Source of the DNA: Callipepla californica brunnescens
Taxonomy: Eukaryota; Chordata; Aves; Galliformes; Odontophoridae
Assembly: GCA_023055505.1 (NCBI GenBank)
Contig: JALIRH010000002.1
Coordinates: 58,919,233-58,983,232 of the forward strand
DNA: 64,000 nucleotides
Direction: 5' to 3'
Shown here: one piece after another, positions 21,601 through 35,500 of the stretch
Position numbering within the stretch: the stretch's first letter is position 1
Layout: every line of letters begins with the position of its first letter
Program-made: the position numbers and the translations under genes
Notes under the pieces: model-generated
Database searches by the model: none
The model's input: only the letters and a program-made list of their open reading frames with translations
Told to the model about the DNA's origin: nothing

Positions 21601-22800
21601 AGAAGATTCAGATATGTTTTAACTTTTTGGGTCTTTCAGATTTTCTGAGGATTATTTCTCATTCAACAAAGATTTTAATGATTGTGAATAAAATTACTAG
21701 TTTTTCTGCTAGATCCCTGAAAGGATGGAAGGAAGTTAAAGGGCTTTCAGCTTGTTAAGTAATTTTTTAGGGGGGAGAGTGATTAGATATCCAGGCTGGC
21801 CCTTGCTGATGTCAGTACATCATTCCAAAACCTGGCCTTAAGCATGGAAGAGTGAAAAGAATCTTTAATATTGTACTAGCAAGTGCCATGCTGAGCCTGT
21901 GGTATTATATAGGCTGTTGAGGCTACAATATCCAATAAGGGAGGATTTGCAGCACAGATTACAGGTTGACATTATTAACCAAGACATTCCTCCAAAAATT
22001 CAATTTCTAAAATGTGGATGGGAAAGATAAACAGTACTTATGTAACTTACAGGAACTCTTAAATTTCTGAGCAAGCAGCATCTTACCAAGGGAGAAGGCA
22101 ACTTTTGCACACAGAAGGACTGTGGAAGCTCCACTTAAAAAGTGCAAATCCCCATGGATTTGTGTCCGGTGTTTGATATCTTACTGGAAGACATCAACGT
22201 CTGAGATAATCACCCTGAGATATTTCTGCAGTCAGTAGTGGGACAAACTGGGTCCCTAGAGTCTTATTTAAAGGCCTGACAACTTTGGGCATGCAGCTAC
22301 ATGGATGCATGAAGAAGAACTTAAGGCACAGATGTTCTTTGTAGGAGAACTTGCAAGCACAGAAAAAGCTACATAACCTTTTGCAGACTATTTCTATCCT
22401 GAAGTGCAGGGGTTTCTGAGGTAGGACAGATTCCCTTTTCATTCACTCCATAATTTGTCTTAAGATTCCTACCTGGAACAAAGTTAGAAGATACCGATGT
22501 CATTAAAATCAGTAATGATTTGGCATACTCAGCCTGCTTAAAACATGGCTGATGTCAGACTTTATGATAAGAAGGCTACCAGAATAACAGGATAGTGATC
22601 AGAAATCTCAACAGAAGTAGCAAAATGAGAGGAAATAAAGAATTCTTAAGACAAAAGCTTGCCTTTTAACAATTCATTTAGCGGAAGACAGTTTTGCTTT
22701 TCTTAGTTGACTTCAATTTAATATTCCTTTTAATTTGGCTTTGATTACAAAGTGAAAGCAAGAAAACCAAATCAAAAACCCAAAAAACTCCTCCTCCGCA
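18653..22800. other. Intergenic, no gene seen
   Basis: AT-rich unique sequence with (CAAA)n near 19258-19270 and a T tract at 20492-20508. An octamer ATGCAAAT is at 19814-19821 next to a TAATTAA core. No coding region is supported. Confidence 0.55.
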
Positions 22801-22814
22801 GGTCTCTTTGATTT

Positions 22815-23500
22815 GTGCCAAGCTGCTGGATCACCCACTGTTTGTTCCTTCAAGTGAAGGAAGGCAGTCGTGTTCAGCTGGTGGGTGAATCAGTCTCAGG
22901 GGGTGCAAAGGAAGCTTGTAGAAGCCTGTGCAGGATAACTACCTTTTACCACGCTTGTCGCCATGCCACTCACTCACTACATGGAATGATCTACTGCTGC
23001 TGCTGTTGCTGACACAATCTTTTTTTCTCCCCACATGCTTTTCCTGACCAACTGCATCTGTTTTTGTTCAAAGAGGCCTATGCCTTCCCTCACCTTGGTG
23101 CTTCATTGCTGTCTCTTTCTGGCAAAGAACTCAAAAGACTTGGCCGGAAGGTTGCACTCAATCAATCCTGCCTTTAGGGTGTCCTAGAAGTGCTTTCTTG
23201 GATCCACTGCTTCCTCTTTCCACACTCCAGTTCTCTGCATAGGAGGTACTCTAACATATGTACATTGTTGATCCAAGCCATATGTCCAGCCCGTTACACC
23301 TGGGCCTTCCATGTGGATTCACTGCAGGAATTCATCACTGGTCAGCTTAGTGTAGCATCTGACTCAGAGCAAGACACAAAGGTGCCTCTGGTGGAACTTC
23401 TCCAGCTGGCAGATGTGCTATCTATACTATGTCAAAATCTTGTGTCTGTTCAGCACAACAGCCTTGTACAATTCCAGTCTGCATTCTAGTCTGATCTGAT
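22815..23500 (-). mobile_element. Relic of a non-CR1 LINE, C-terminal region
   Basis: The minus strand carries degraded pieces of the C-terminal region downstream of the reverse transcriptase of a non-LTR retrotransposon type that differs from CR1. In successive frames it reads AGHMAWINNVHMLEYLLCRE, then ECGKRKQW (about 23210-23295), then after a frameshift DTLKAGLIECNLPAK (about 23140-23185) and, past a stop where the family has Trp, STKVREGIGLFEQ. In intact elements this region reads roughly 'LRW-GHV-RM...LFYGEL--GKR...DTLK--L'. The family usually ends in a zinc-binding motif, which I cannot identify with confidence. Stops and frameshifts are frequent, so it is ancient. Clade assignment is open. 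Confidence 0.5.
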
Positions 23501-26500
23501 TCTGCATTTGCTTAATAAACCTGGCAAAAAACTCCCCTCATTTTACAAATGCAGGAAAATCTCTCTCTATCAACACTGGCACACTCATTTGAAATAATCT
23601 GAAGGTAAGTGAACTTATGTGCCATAAACAGCTCAGTTTTACTGTGTTTAATGGAAGGGACAGCATATTCTTCTCCATGTTTATTGACACATCATCTTAT
23701 TTTTTCCCAGATTTGTGATTAGTTTGTAATTGTGTGGTTGATATTATTGTGGAAGTAGCATATTTGTTAGTTAAGATTGGAAGTTCTTGAAAGATCTGAG
23801 TCATTGTTATGGAATGAGTGAAAACTAGTGCTCTTGTGTAATCTATATGGTTACCTTAGGTGTGCAGTTCTCCAGCATCTAAAAAGTGAGTCCTGACATT
23901 TGAATTTATGTACTCAATATCTCAGAATTAAAAAACATTTTCACAGTTAAATGTGTGAAGGACAACTGAAGATAAGCAAGAAGAAGGAAAGGAGAAAAGG
24001 AAACTCAGTGGGAAAGTAAGTGTGGTTAGGATAACTGGGCAATGAACGAGTAAGGGAGAATGTTGAGGTAAAAAGCTAAAGAAAAAAACCTGTCATGACC
24101 CTTATCAAAGGAGAAAATGTAACTATTTCACAAAATACAAAGCACTATATAAGCAAGAAAATGCTTTTATAACATATCTAACTGAAATTAAAGTGAACTT
24201 TGGTTATGGATGCAAAGCTGGTAACAGCCTCTCCTAAATATTCTACTGAAGGAAGTGTTGCTGTACATAAAACATTTATTTGAAAAGATAAATTAGTTTG
24301 TGATCTGGTATAACACTGGAAAAATAAGTGGCAGATATCTTTTTTTTTTTTTTCTCCCTAAAAATAGGATCTGAGTTCCATACATTCACTTTAACACCAA
24401 AGGCTCTATGGTGCTAAGCCTCTGTCCTAAAATCTCTTTGATGCCAAGTTTTCATGATACATTTACTAATTGAATGCCAGATTCATCACTATGTTAATTC
24501 AGCTTCACAGCTGTGAATCTAATAGGATCAGGTCAGCAAATCTGGAGGAAGAAGTGGATCGGTGGGCTGTGGTTTGAATCTTTTATTTATTTTTAATTTT
24601 CACATTAGCACAAGTCTGCAAGGCTTTGCAGCTCAAGAAGTTCTTGGAGTTATGTGGAGTTCAGACTACGGCTTTGCTGAAAAACAGCTGGTATAATAGC
24701 TCTTCATATGCATTTCCTTATCAGCAAAATATTTGGAGTACCATAATGATAAACAAACACAAAGCATTTGGCTTGGTCTCATTTATTTTAAATGATTGAC
24801 AAGATAACACCATGTTACAAAAAATCAAACTGAAAATTTAGAGTAAGTAATTATAATCTCCCAACAGGAGTTCCAGGGTCTTTTTTGAAGCAACAATGTT
24901 CTTGGATTACAAGACATTGACAGAAGTCTTAGTACTGTAAGCCACATGAAAAAAAGAAATTTCAAATTAGGAATGATAATTACACATAAGAGACATTTCT
25001 TCTGTGTCTTTTTCATCAAGAAATGCCAAGTTAGCCATTTAAAAGACATGAAACAATGTTATCAGATTTTTTCCTATGTAAAATATTTGCACAGGAGATA
25101 TAGATACTAACAGCATGCAAGCACAATTTCACAGTGTGCAAGACCTTACAATAATAACCCTCTTTGAGGAAGCAGAGGACTGCTTTCTTCAGCAGTCTGC
25201 TTTTAGAATTGTCCAATTCTGCTGTACAGTCTTGGATTTTATGAATGAAAAGTGAGAAGCATTGCAATACATCTTTTCCATTTTCTCTTACAGTTCTTAG
25301 ACAATCCTAACAGATGTTGAAATGCTCAAAATATGACTCTGTACTGTAGTGTGAATGCACAGAAGGAAGTTTAAAATATCCTTTTCAAACTATTCTTTAT
25401 TCAAGAAGAAATACTCTTGTGATTCAAAAGGATTGAACAAAAATATTTATCTGAAGTGATGACATCTTGCCTCCTAGTGTTCTAAATCCATACAGAAATA
25501 CATGGACAAGTTAAAAAAAATAAGTAGGAAAGTAATATCTCACTAATTATATTGTGATTTGCAAACATAGTGACAAAGCTTCCTGTGAATTTAAGAGCTT
25601 AACTTTAGTCATCTATGTTTATCAAGCGCTACTACCCTGCAATAGATTGCAGTTTTATGTGCTTATAGAGACATCTGCAAGGATAGGTGTCTAAAAGGAT
25701 GGCATTCTTATTTTGATCAGTGAAAAACTTAGTATCAGAAGTCTCAGACTGAATTCCATAAATCCTTAATCAGGCATGGAGATATAAGACCAGTTACAAC
25801 ACTCATTTTAATTTTGGGAAAACTTTACTGTTGTTGGTAGGTTTATTTGAGTGAATGTTCTACTCATAAAAATTTGATTATTTTCGAATTGCAGACTTCA
25901 ATTTAGTAACAAAAACTCAGTTATAATTCTGCAGTTTAATAGTGCAGCACTGAGATATGAATAGCAGATAAATAATCTGTGTTGTTGTACAAACCAAGTT
26001 CTGAGATACTACTTAAGAAAATATTACGTAAACCCTCTATGTGAAATGTTTACATGAAAACTGTACATGCTATAATACTGCAACCTGCAAAGACATCCAC
26101 ATCACCTTGGCTTACAGTAGGACAATAAAATTCTCTGTTATTATCGAAGTGAAAATATTAGTCATGTATTTTCTTCACCTTGGTTTGATGGTATTTATAT
26201 TAAATTTAATATGTATTTAAGGACACCAATACATAATGCAAAGAAGAATTCTAAGCTGTCATCACCTCTGGTTACTTCAGTTTGATTTCCTTTAAAATTA
26301 AGAGGCAGAAATGTATAGATACATTCTTCAACAAGAAACAAGACAGGAAAGCCCCTTTTCAGAAAATGAACACAGTGACAATTCTTTGCAAATATCTGTT
26401 TGTATACACTCTCCACAGTTACCTGTAAAGTAACCTGTGAAGTAAGGGCTTTGTTTTTGCTGAGAACTGGTTTGTAATACTTCAGATGAGGCAGCTTTCT

Positions 26501-26771
26501 TTATAGCAAAACAAGAGAACGATATGAAAATCAGACAAAACACAGGGAGCTAAGTATTCGGAAAACCTAAGAAGAGTTGCTTCATTGTTTCTGTTTTTAT
26601 TTTGGGAGGCAGAAAGGAAGGGAAGCGAGTGACAGAATGTGCTGTCTGAGGCTGAGGGCTGCTGTGCACAGCAAGGACTTTGTCCATTGTGGAGAAGAGT
26701 AGTGAGCAAACAAAGAGCATGGTGTCGCAGGAGGCATGAAGAAAGTCTGCTGAAGGACTCAGAGTATGTTT
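23501..26771. other. Intergenic, no gene seen
   Basis: Unique AT-rich sequence with a T tract near 24341-24354. None of the short frames has a recognisable domain. Confidence 0.6.
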
Positions 26772-26884
26772 TCATAGAATCATAGAATCATAGAATCATA
26801 GAATCAGAGAATCATAGGGGTTGGAAGGGACCTCAAGAGATCGTTGAGTCCAACCCCCGTGCCAAAGCAGGTTCCCTACACCAG
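26772..26884 (-). mobile_element. CR1 LINE, short 3' end
   Basis: Four TCATAGAA octamers plus two variants (26772-26818) are the reverse complement of the CR1 3' terminal repeat. They are followed by the typical 3' UTR complement GGTTGGAAGGGACCTC and CCAAAGCAGGTTCCCT (to about 26882). Only about 110 bases are retained and no coding part remains. The octamers are better preserved than in the 13.7 kb copy. Confidence 0.95.
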
Positions 26885-29800
26885 TTTACAATGCTGTGCA
26901 CCGCAGCCAAGGACAGCGCTGATTTGCATGTAGGTAGAATTTTATCTTTCAGTTCTATCTTGTTTCTTGCATTTTGAATTTTATCTACTCTACACAGTTT
27001 GTTATCATTTGTGTTTAAATACAACCATATTTTATGGTTAAGTACAGCTTCACTTCTGAAGTTATAGGACCTCTTGGTCTTAGAAAGGTTCATGTAGTTT
27101 TACCTTGAATCTTCTGGTTGAGAAGATATCCTTAGAGTCCTAGTGGAGTTCTGTTGTTTTGTAAACGAATGCAAGAATCCTTCCAGCTCCTGAACTCTAC
27201 AGTTGTTTTTTTTGTTTGTTTGTTTTTTTTTTATTTTGCTGTCACAGAGATAAATATAATAAATTATTTTGAAGATTTTTGTTTTAATTTTCACTATTAG
27301 GTTTGAATATTTTACATTTAAGTTGTAAAATCTATGACTTCCAATTAATATCCTTGATTTCATCTGGACTCATTTCTTATAATTTTTCTTGAAAATGAGT
27401 TGAAGCATAGATCAACTGACATAATTCATGGGTACTAAATATAATAACCAAATGAAATTTAATTTTGCTGCTTTTCTTTTGGGAATATTTTCTAGTATTT
27501 TGCTTGTAGAAGAAACTTAACAGAATGTGAATAATAAATAGTGAGGTAAGTGAAAAATACAACATTTTAGATAGGAGTTTATTCGGCATAAAAATTTCTA
27601 AATGTACCTACTTCTTTACCCTGTGTTTTTAAAAGAAATGGTTGATAAAATTGTAATTCATTCAATCTCAAGTATTTCTTCCTTCAGATGATTTGTTACA
27701 CATTTTACTTGTGGGTAATCATACTACTGGGATAACAGCTACTGAACTGCACCCTTTGTACAATATTTCACCTACACAAGAACTGTAACGTTTTAACTAC
27801 ATTCCACTGCTCACTGCTCTGTGATCTACACAGAAGTAGTAAAATGATTTAATAGCAAAGTGTTATGATAGGTATCTTATAATAACATAACCTCATTCTT
27901 CTATAGTACATCCTGCAGAAAATTTGCAAATAGCATAATTAAAATAAATAAATTTCCCACAAGTTGGAGTGCGTTGTGATGTAGAAAGGCCCACGACTCC
28001 ACGGGTCAAATAAACAAGCTAATATGATTTCTGCATATTTCTTTTGTCCTTTGTACCTTGAAGATTGTGACTGCCTCTCTCAGATACAAACCTGTTACAA
28101 TAATCCATCCCATCATCACAATGAAATACAATCTTCACTGCATTTTGTGCAGCAGTTTTTGCAGATGTCTTTGAGTTACTTATTATAAGTGGTTTAAGAG
28201 AGCGGTTCATAATCAGCTCAGCTGCAATTCTGCTCTTTGTAGTTTAAGGCCCTAGTCAAAAATGAGAAAAGTGGAAGAGCCATATGTTCTTGTCTTTTTA
28301 CAATGCATTTGTTTTGTAGCTTGGCCTACCTGCATGTATTACTCTTTGATGCATGCAGGAGGGCTTGACAGCATCAAAAGGTCCATGTTGGAGAAAAAGC
28401 AACTGATGACAAGCAGAGCAGTGGTTTTTCAAAGCATCTTTGTGCTAGGGTATTTGCAATTACCTGGTGGTTGTACGCCTAAGCTATTTACCAAGACCCA
28501 CCAACCACCCTGATATTCATACAGTTCTATTACATAGTTTTCAAACGCATGTTGCAGATCATTGATAGTTGAGACATGGAGTCTACATTACAAATGATTT
28601 CACCTCAGTTCACAGAGTTCTTTTAAGAACAAAGTCAAACCTAGCCTGAATACTCTGCTTCCCAAGAGTCTTAGAATTTAGAAGCATTAATTGTAGCCAG
28701 ATAGTTTTGCAAAAGCTTGGTTAAGTGTCAGCTTCATACTGACTTATATGCATCTCCTCCATCTTCATTGTTCTGACAGTTCCTTACTTACTGTTGACAG
28801 TTATCCATGATGATAACAATTGTCCATTTAAGAACAATATTCACAGATATTCTCCAAAATCCCCAAATGGCTGTTTGAATTTATTGCATTGAATCTTCAA
28901 TATTCATGCTGCATAAACACAATGCTTAGCTAAATTTTGTTCCTGTAAGTGTTTACAATACAGTACAGGCAGGATTAATTTATTTAAGTGATTTTGATGG
29001 AGTTAGAAACAACACAGAAACAGTAGATGGTCCAATTAGGGTAAATAAACAAGATCATGTGGTGTGGGCAACCTGTCACTAACCTTAAATAAAAAACAGA
29101 AAAAGGATTGGTATGAGCAATTATTAAACCTCAGCACAACTCATAGATCAAATATATCAATACAACTGTTCCCTGAAAAAAGCCAGACTGAAAACCAGTC
29201 AGTAGTGATGATCTTCTTTTCATTTTTGTCAAATTTCTTAGGAAAATTGCAATACTGAAAATCCACATTTCCATTTCTTCTCCAAAAGGCTATTTTTTAA
29301 AAACACCAAATAGAAAGAAAAATAAAAATGTACCTTCTTTTCATTTTTAATTTAAACTCTGAAACTTTCTAGATCTTTTGCAAGATCAGAACAATTGTTA
29401 ATAGGGATAGAAAAATGAAAATATATGATACCTGTATCATCAAGAAACATGAAAAATCATGAAAAATCATGAAAAAATCCCAAATAAGAGGATTTGAGAT
29501 GACTTTGTTTTTGTCTAACTATTAAGGAAAAGAAATATGAATCTGTACTGAATGCACTTCTTAAAGAAGAATGAGTAGAAAAACATAGTCATCAGAAAAA
29601 TGAAAGTTCTAAACAGCAGAAAAATGCAAGCTGAAATCTCTATATGTTGGAGACAGCTGCACACTAGCAGTAGGGAGAAGATCACTGTTAAACAGAAGTG
29701 CAGCAAATACTACTGAGTATATTTAAAATTATAACTGGAGATAGATAATTATTCTGTAGGTCATCACTCATTGACCATTTCTAGAGACAATCACGGGTTA

Positions 29801-31920
29801 TTGCAGAAATGGTAACATGAGAATACAGTCTTTTCCAAAATGACCATAACCAATTATGCTGTGCTTAACATTCAGCTGTTTTCTGTTTTGCTTCATTTAA
29901 GATACAACATCTGGAGGGTCTTAATAAGTGAAGGTTAGATAGCTGAATAAAGTATTTAATTAGGAATTTGTCAGTTGGAAAATAAAACTAAAAAACTACT
30001 TTTTTTCTCTTACTCAGATTTATTAAAACAAACAAACAAAGAAAAAAAAAAGCACAGTAGGTGTTTTTTAATCTTTGAAAGAAACTTTTAAAACAAACAC
30101 TGCTGTTCAAAATGACTAAATAGAGAATCTATAAATCTATAAATTAGTGCATTAAGCAGCAGAACAGTTTACCTAGATTCCTTCTGCCTTTCAGATTCTT
30201 TTATTCTTTTCTTATCCAATCTGGAAAATAGATTAAAAAAAAAAAAAAAAGACACTGCATTGCTTTTTCAGTGCCCTTTTTATACCAGCATCAGTAGGGA
30301 AAATGTTTTCCCAACTTTTATATATGACCATCTGACATACAATATTCTTTGACACTGGACCTTTAGTGCAGCTGTACCAGTTTGTTTTAACATGCATTTA
30401 AATCTTTTTATCATCAGTCTAGTATGAAATACTCCTTGCTAGAATAAATTTATCTATTTTGGTAAGAATGCTGAAAGAGTACCAGTGCTGGGTATCTTCT
30501 GTGATGAATGCTCCTGTTCAGTATCAACAGGGTTGAGACCTTCTTAACACGTTTCACTTGTGATCTTTTAAAGCTGTCAGAATGGAATGATTTTCAGTCA
30601 CTTTGCTCCACAGTGGATTTAAAATCATGTCCCAAAGGTGGTAGATTAATAGATTAAAATGGCAAAGTATTAATCTAATGCACTGTCCTGTCTCCTTACC
30701 CACAACATATAGTATACCTGTCATATGAATATGGCAGTTCTCCAATGAAAGAAAGTACCAATATTTTGTTCTGAATAAAATATTTCACTGTCTGGTGCAT
30801 CTGTTATATCAATGTTTTACTCTGTATGAAACACGGAAGTTAAAAAATCTGATTTTTGCTGTATTAAAGACCATATGAGAATTTGCTTTGATTATTTGGA
30901 CATATTTGATATGGATTTAATCATGTGTGATAAATCATAGTTGAAGGAAATAATTTTTATGGAAACATATGATGTGGGTTTTTTTTGGTTTAATGCTGTC
31001 TCAGTAAGTAAAAAAACATTCTAATGCTAAACACTTATCCATTTCAAGTTCTTTTCAATAGCTCAACTATAAAAATGGTGGTACCAAACTACTCTTTTAT
31101 GAAAAATAGAAAAAATTATTTCCTCTGCATTTGCAATTAGATTTACCTTTTGACTCTGTGGAACAATGTTTTGAAGTATTATGGACAAATTGTGGAACCT
31201 CTTCTGGTTTTTAGGAGCTACCAGGAAAACTCCACAGTGCAGCACATCCAAAGCCTAATAACTAATTCAGACAAAGAGAAAAAAAATTAGGAGATTTACT
31301 GACCTGAATGCATTAAAAAAATTAGATGAGAAACAGACTGAGAAACAATTTTAAAAAGTACTAATTCATTCTCAAATATATCAGAATTAGGAAGCCTACT
31401 GGGGAATCTAAAGGAACAAGGCATAAAGAGGAGCTTGGAGAAGATAATTTTACAGCAGATTTATTTTTTTCAGTTTTTCTGCATTGTTTATAATGAAATT
31501 TTGAGGAGGTTCAAAAGGTATAAGTTTTCTTCTGGGGTGTAATGGATGCGTCTCAAAATAAAAATATCCATAAAAGGGCATGAGGAATAAATCAATAAAC
31601 TAAAAACTAAAAACTGCAAAAAACAGCTATTAGTCTGCCTCCCAGGTGCAATAGATCCCCTAGGATGAAATGGCTTAAAAATTAAATGTAGAATATAACT
31701 TCTCTTATAGACAAGCCCCAAGATATTATTTTTTAGGGGATCACTCAGACCAATATACGTCTGTATATTATGCAGGTTTACAGAAAAAATGATAGAAGCT
31801 ACACTAAAGGATAGAATTAGATGTGTGAATAAATGTAAATAAATACATATATTAGACATATCTATATAATAATTAATGTAATATGCTAAGGAATAAGCTT
31901 GGGAGTGAGTGTGTGTATGT
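26885..31920. other. Intergenic, no gene seen
   Basis: AT-rich unique sequence. It includes T/G-rich tracts (27207-27236), three tandem GAAAAATCAT units (29451-29479) and A-rich runs (30024-30052, 30234-30251). No gene or transposon is recognised. Confidence 0.6.
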
Positions 31921-31924
31921 GTAT

Positions 31925-32545
31925 GTCACAAACCTCTGCCTATGATTGTCCAACCAATTCCTTATCCACCTAGTAGCCCATCCTTCAGATCCATATTTCT
32001 ACCATTTATAAATAAGGATGTGGTCTACAACTATGTCAAAGGCCTTGCACAAGTACAGGTAGATGACATCAGTTACCCTTTCTTTGTCCACTAATGACAT
32101 TACTCCATCATAGAAGGCCACCAGATTGGTCAGGCATGATTTGCTCTTGGTGAAGTTGTGCTGGCCGTCTGGGGTCACCTCCTCATCTCACACATGGCTT
32201 AATGTACCTTACAGGATTATCTGTTCCATAATCTTCCCAGGCACAGTAGTTAGACTCATGGGCCTGTAGTTCCTCAGGTCTTCCTTTCTACCTTTCTTAA
32301 AAATGGGAGTGATGTTTCCCTTTTTCCAGTCACCATGCACTTCACCAGACAGCTAGGACTTCTTGTTCAAATACAATGGAGAATGACTTGGCAGTCACAT
32401 AAGTGAGTTCCTTCTGGACCCTGGAATGCATGTTATCTGGCCCCATAGACATGTATACATTCTCATGAGGTGATCTCTTACTTGCTCTGCTCTTACAGTG
32501 GGAAGTACTTCACTGTCATGAGCCCTGCCAAGAAGTTCAGGATTC
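31925..32545 (-). mobile_element. CR1 LINE fragment, reverse-transcriptase domain
   Basis: The minus strand encodes, with interruptions, the front half of a CR1-type reverse transcriptase: [16 protein letters not shown] (about 32255-32310), VPGKIME (about 32225-32250), [16 protein letters not shown] (about 32110-32160) and the motif A region [11 protein letters not shown] (about 32035-32070). The catalytic Asp of motif A (normally YLDF) is Tyr here, so the copy is inactive. The 3' half of the ORF, the 3' UTR and the octamers are missing, unlike normal 5'-truncated CR1 copies, so the 3' part was lost after insertion or has diverged past recognition. It is an old copy, more diverged than that at 48.5-51.4 kb. 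Confidence 0.88.
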
Positions 32546-35500
32546 CATTCCAACTGAAATATTGTATTCTATTTAATTCTACTGTATGGTGCTGTTCACC
32601 GTACTAATAAATGATCTGAAAAAAAAAAAAAGTGAGCATTCAGGTGGAAAAGTTCACAGAGAAGTATAAGTCAGTCATGGTTATAAAAGAGACATGCCTG
32701 TAAAGTACAGGAGGACAACATGATAAATGAAATGATATGTATTGGGGGAAGAACACTCATAATTTGAAGTTCCATTAAAATTATGCTTAAACTGATTAAA
32801 AAAAATGAAATAAGAAATAAAAGAATAGAAAACAAAATAGAAGATGTTACTGTTTTTCTGTATAAATCCTTTATCTACATAATGAATACTGGATGTAGTT
32901 CTGTTGCCTTCACTGTAAAAAGGGTGCAGCAGATATGGGAGATTTAGAAGACAGTGAGGATTTTTTTTTTGTATACAAGATGGATTACAAAAGTTGTGAC
33001 TCAAAAGTGAGAGAAGCAGTTAGCACTGTTTCTTCCATGGTTAGAATAAAAAAAAAAGACACAAAATGGGTTGCTGGCAGGTCTCAAACAAGGAAGGCAG
33101 TATTTTAATATATGACTAGTCATGGAGTCCATTGCCAAAAGGATATATTTAGTGTTAGAAGTTCACTTGAGATAAAAAGTGATTGGACAAACTCATTGAA
33201 AATAAATAAATATGAAAATGTGATTTCTGTCTCATAAGTTTGAGTTGTCACTGAGGGATGACAGATTATCCAGCAGAAACATCAGCACAAGTTTGTTCTG
33301 TTTCCTAACAGTTCCTGAGGCATCTTCTGACAGGTATTGTCAGAGGAAGGATTACAGGGATCTTTGGTCTGACAAGGTGTTGCCATCTGAGGGTTTTCAT
33401 CTGTTCATTTCCCTCTATACACTGCCTGCTGAGAAGCCCATGGCCCAAAAGACACTATCAGTCACTGATTTTAGACAAATGGGTGTGGTAACTCAGGTGT
33501 GAGGTTTGCATCCATTCACTGTTCAAAGGCATAGGCTCAGCCACATGAAAGCTGGCTTGTCATAAGCTTGCCTGTGTCAGCTGCTTTTAGGCTGAGCCTG
33601 ATGTTTATGCTCATTTTGCTTGCCATTCACACATACCATGAAGAGGAAGTACAGGAAGACTGAAGACTCAATTAGAGCAGCCTTCTTTAAGGGGGAACGG
33701 CTGTGATAGGGATACCTATGCTGATGTGTGCGGAAAGAGAAATGCTGCCTCTAGAGCTAACTTCCCATTTGCATTGCAGAGATGGAGTATGTGGGAATTG
33801 AGAGCATGTGTGGGCAGTCACGAACAATGAGTTACAATTCACACCTACAGGCTGTAAACTTAATTCTGCTTAGGTTTTCTCATCCTAGCATCAATGCTTG
33901 CTTCATTCACAGTGTTGTAAGAGGGAAGGAAGTGAAGGAAAAAGAATGATCTGTGTTACTAAAAGATACCTGCTGTATCATTTGTTCTCTGTTTTAAACA
34001 AACAGACAAGCAAAGAAGAAAACCCCCAAACCAAATAAATAAATAAAACCAATGCATACAATAACTTAATAATGTATCACACTGTAAGTTAGAAATTAAG
34101 ACGAATTCCTATTAAAGTTTCTGAGCAGGGAAGTAGAGAAAGACCACGAGTACAGTAATTTCCGAGTAATGTGGAATATAATGGGCATGTTTGGAGATGC
34201 ATCTGTTCACTCAAAATATAAACAGAGGAAAAAAAAAAAGAAAGGGTAAAGAAAGATGGGCAAGATATCTGCCAGCCTGACCTGCAGTTTAATTGGGGAA
34301 ATAACCTGGCTGAAGGTGGGGAAAGAATTGTTCAAAATGTTCAAACAAGCCTTTATGGTATCTTCATGTGCTCTCACGGCTGCCTGGGGCAAGAACCCTG
34401 CAGGGCACTGTCAGTTTCCAGAGGGACCTTTTTGTAAATCTTATTTCTGAATTAAGAAAATCCTTCTTGATAACTCCAAACCAGCTAAAACACATTGCAG
34501 GAGGAAAGTGACATGTAGCAGTCCAGACAGCTGGCAAGAGTTGAATGGGAGGAGGATTGAAAGGTGATTTTTTTTGTCAAATGAGATCCAAGAAGCAGAA
34601 AATCCAATATGTTCTACTATTTTCTTTCAGTGACAACAAATAGGAATCTAGCAGATGGCAGAAAGTTAAGCTGTAGTCATCAGGCTATGATCTCTTTCAT
34701 GCTAAGGAACTATATTTGATATAACAATAATCATACTATCTACTGATTGATTAGAAACAAACAAACACAAAATACAAAATTTCTGAGAATTTCAGCTTTG
34801 AATTGGATATACTCAAGACAGAAGTAATTCTCCCTTTGTTAGGTCAGGGATATGTTACATAGCCAGAAGGGATATTACACTGGAAAAAGAAGAATGGTAG
34901 AGGTTTCTCTCATGGCTCTTCTGATTTCATCCATAAGTGAAAGGTAAGAGATGAGAATGGAGAAGGTAGGACAACAATCAAAGTATCCTTTTGTTTCAGA
35001 TGCAGATCTATTTTGTAAACTGTTCTGGGCAGGAGTGTAGGATGCAGCCTTTTGTAAATTCCTGTGATAGGTGAAAATTACTGCATGTGCGCATATTTGC
35101 ATATTTTCTTCTTCTGTCTTGATCACAGTTTAGAAGTCTATGCTTATCTTTTTTTTTTTTTTTTTTTTCATTCTTGATCCTCAGCCAAGTACAAATGACT
35201 ATTAAAATCCCTAGGCTGAAATGCAATGCATAATAGAGATGATCAGTTTTTATCATTTACTTAAGTTCGTTCTTTTTTGTGCTGCCCTCACCCTCCAACT
35301 TCCTTTTAGATGTTTGATGATACTATCAAATTTCATAGGCAAATATAGATCCTTTCAGCATGCTGTTGAAAAGAAGTTAGCGAAATGTTATTTGCTCACT
35401 TTCGTTTATTTTTACATATAATTCAGTGTTTTCTCACTTAGTATGTTATGCTACTAAGACTTTATTAGCTCTCTATCATATGCTACTCATCAGAATGATT

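Noticed and set aside
31488..31859. 123-codon minus-strand frame
   Set aside because: Hydrophobic, AT-driven composition with no clear signal peptide, domain or splice context. Not supported as a gene.
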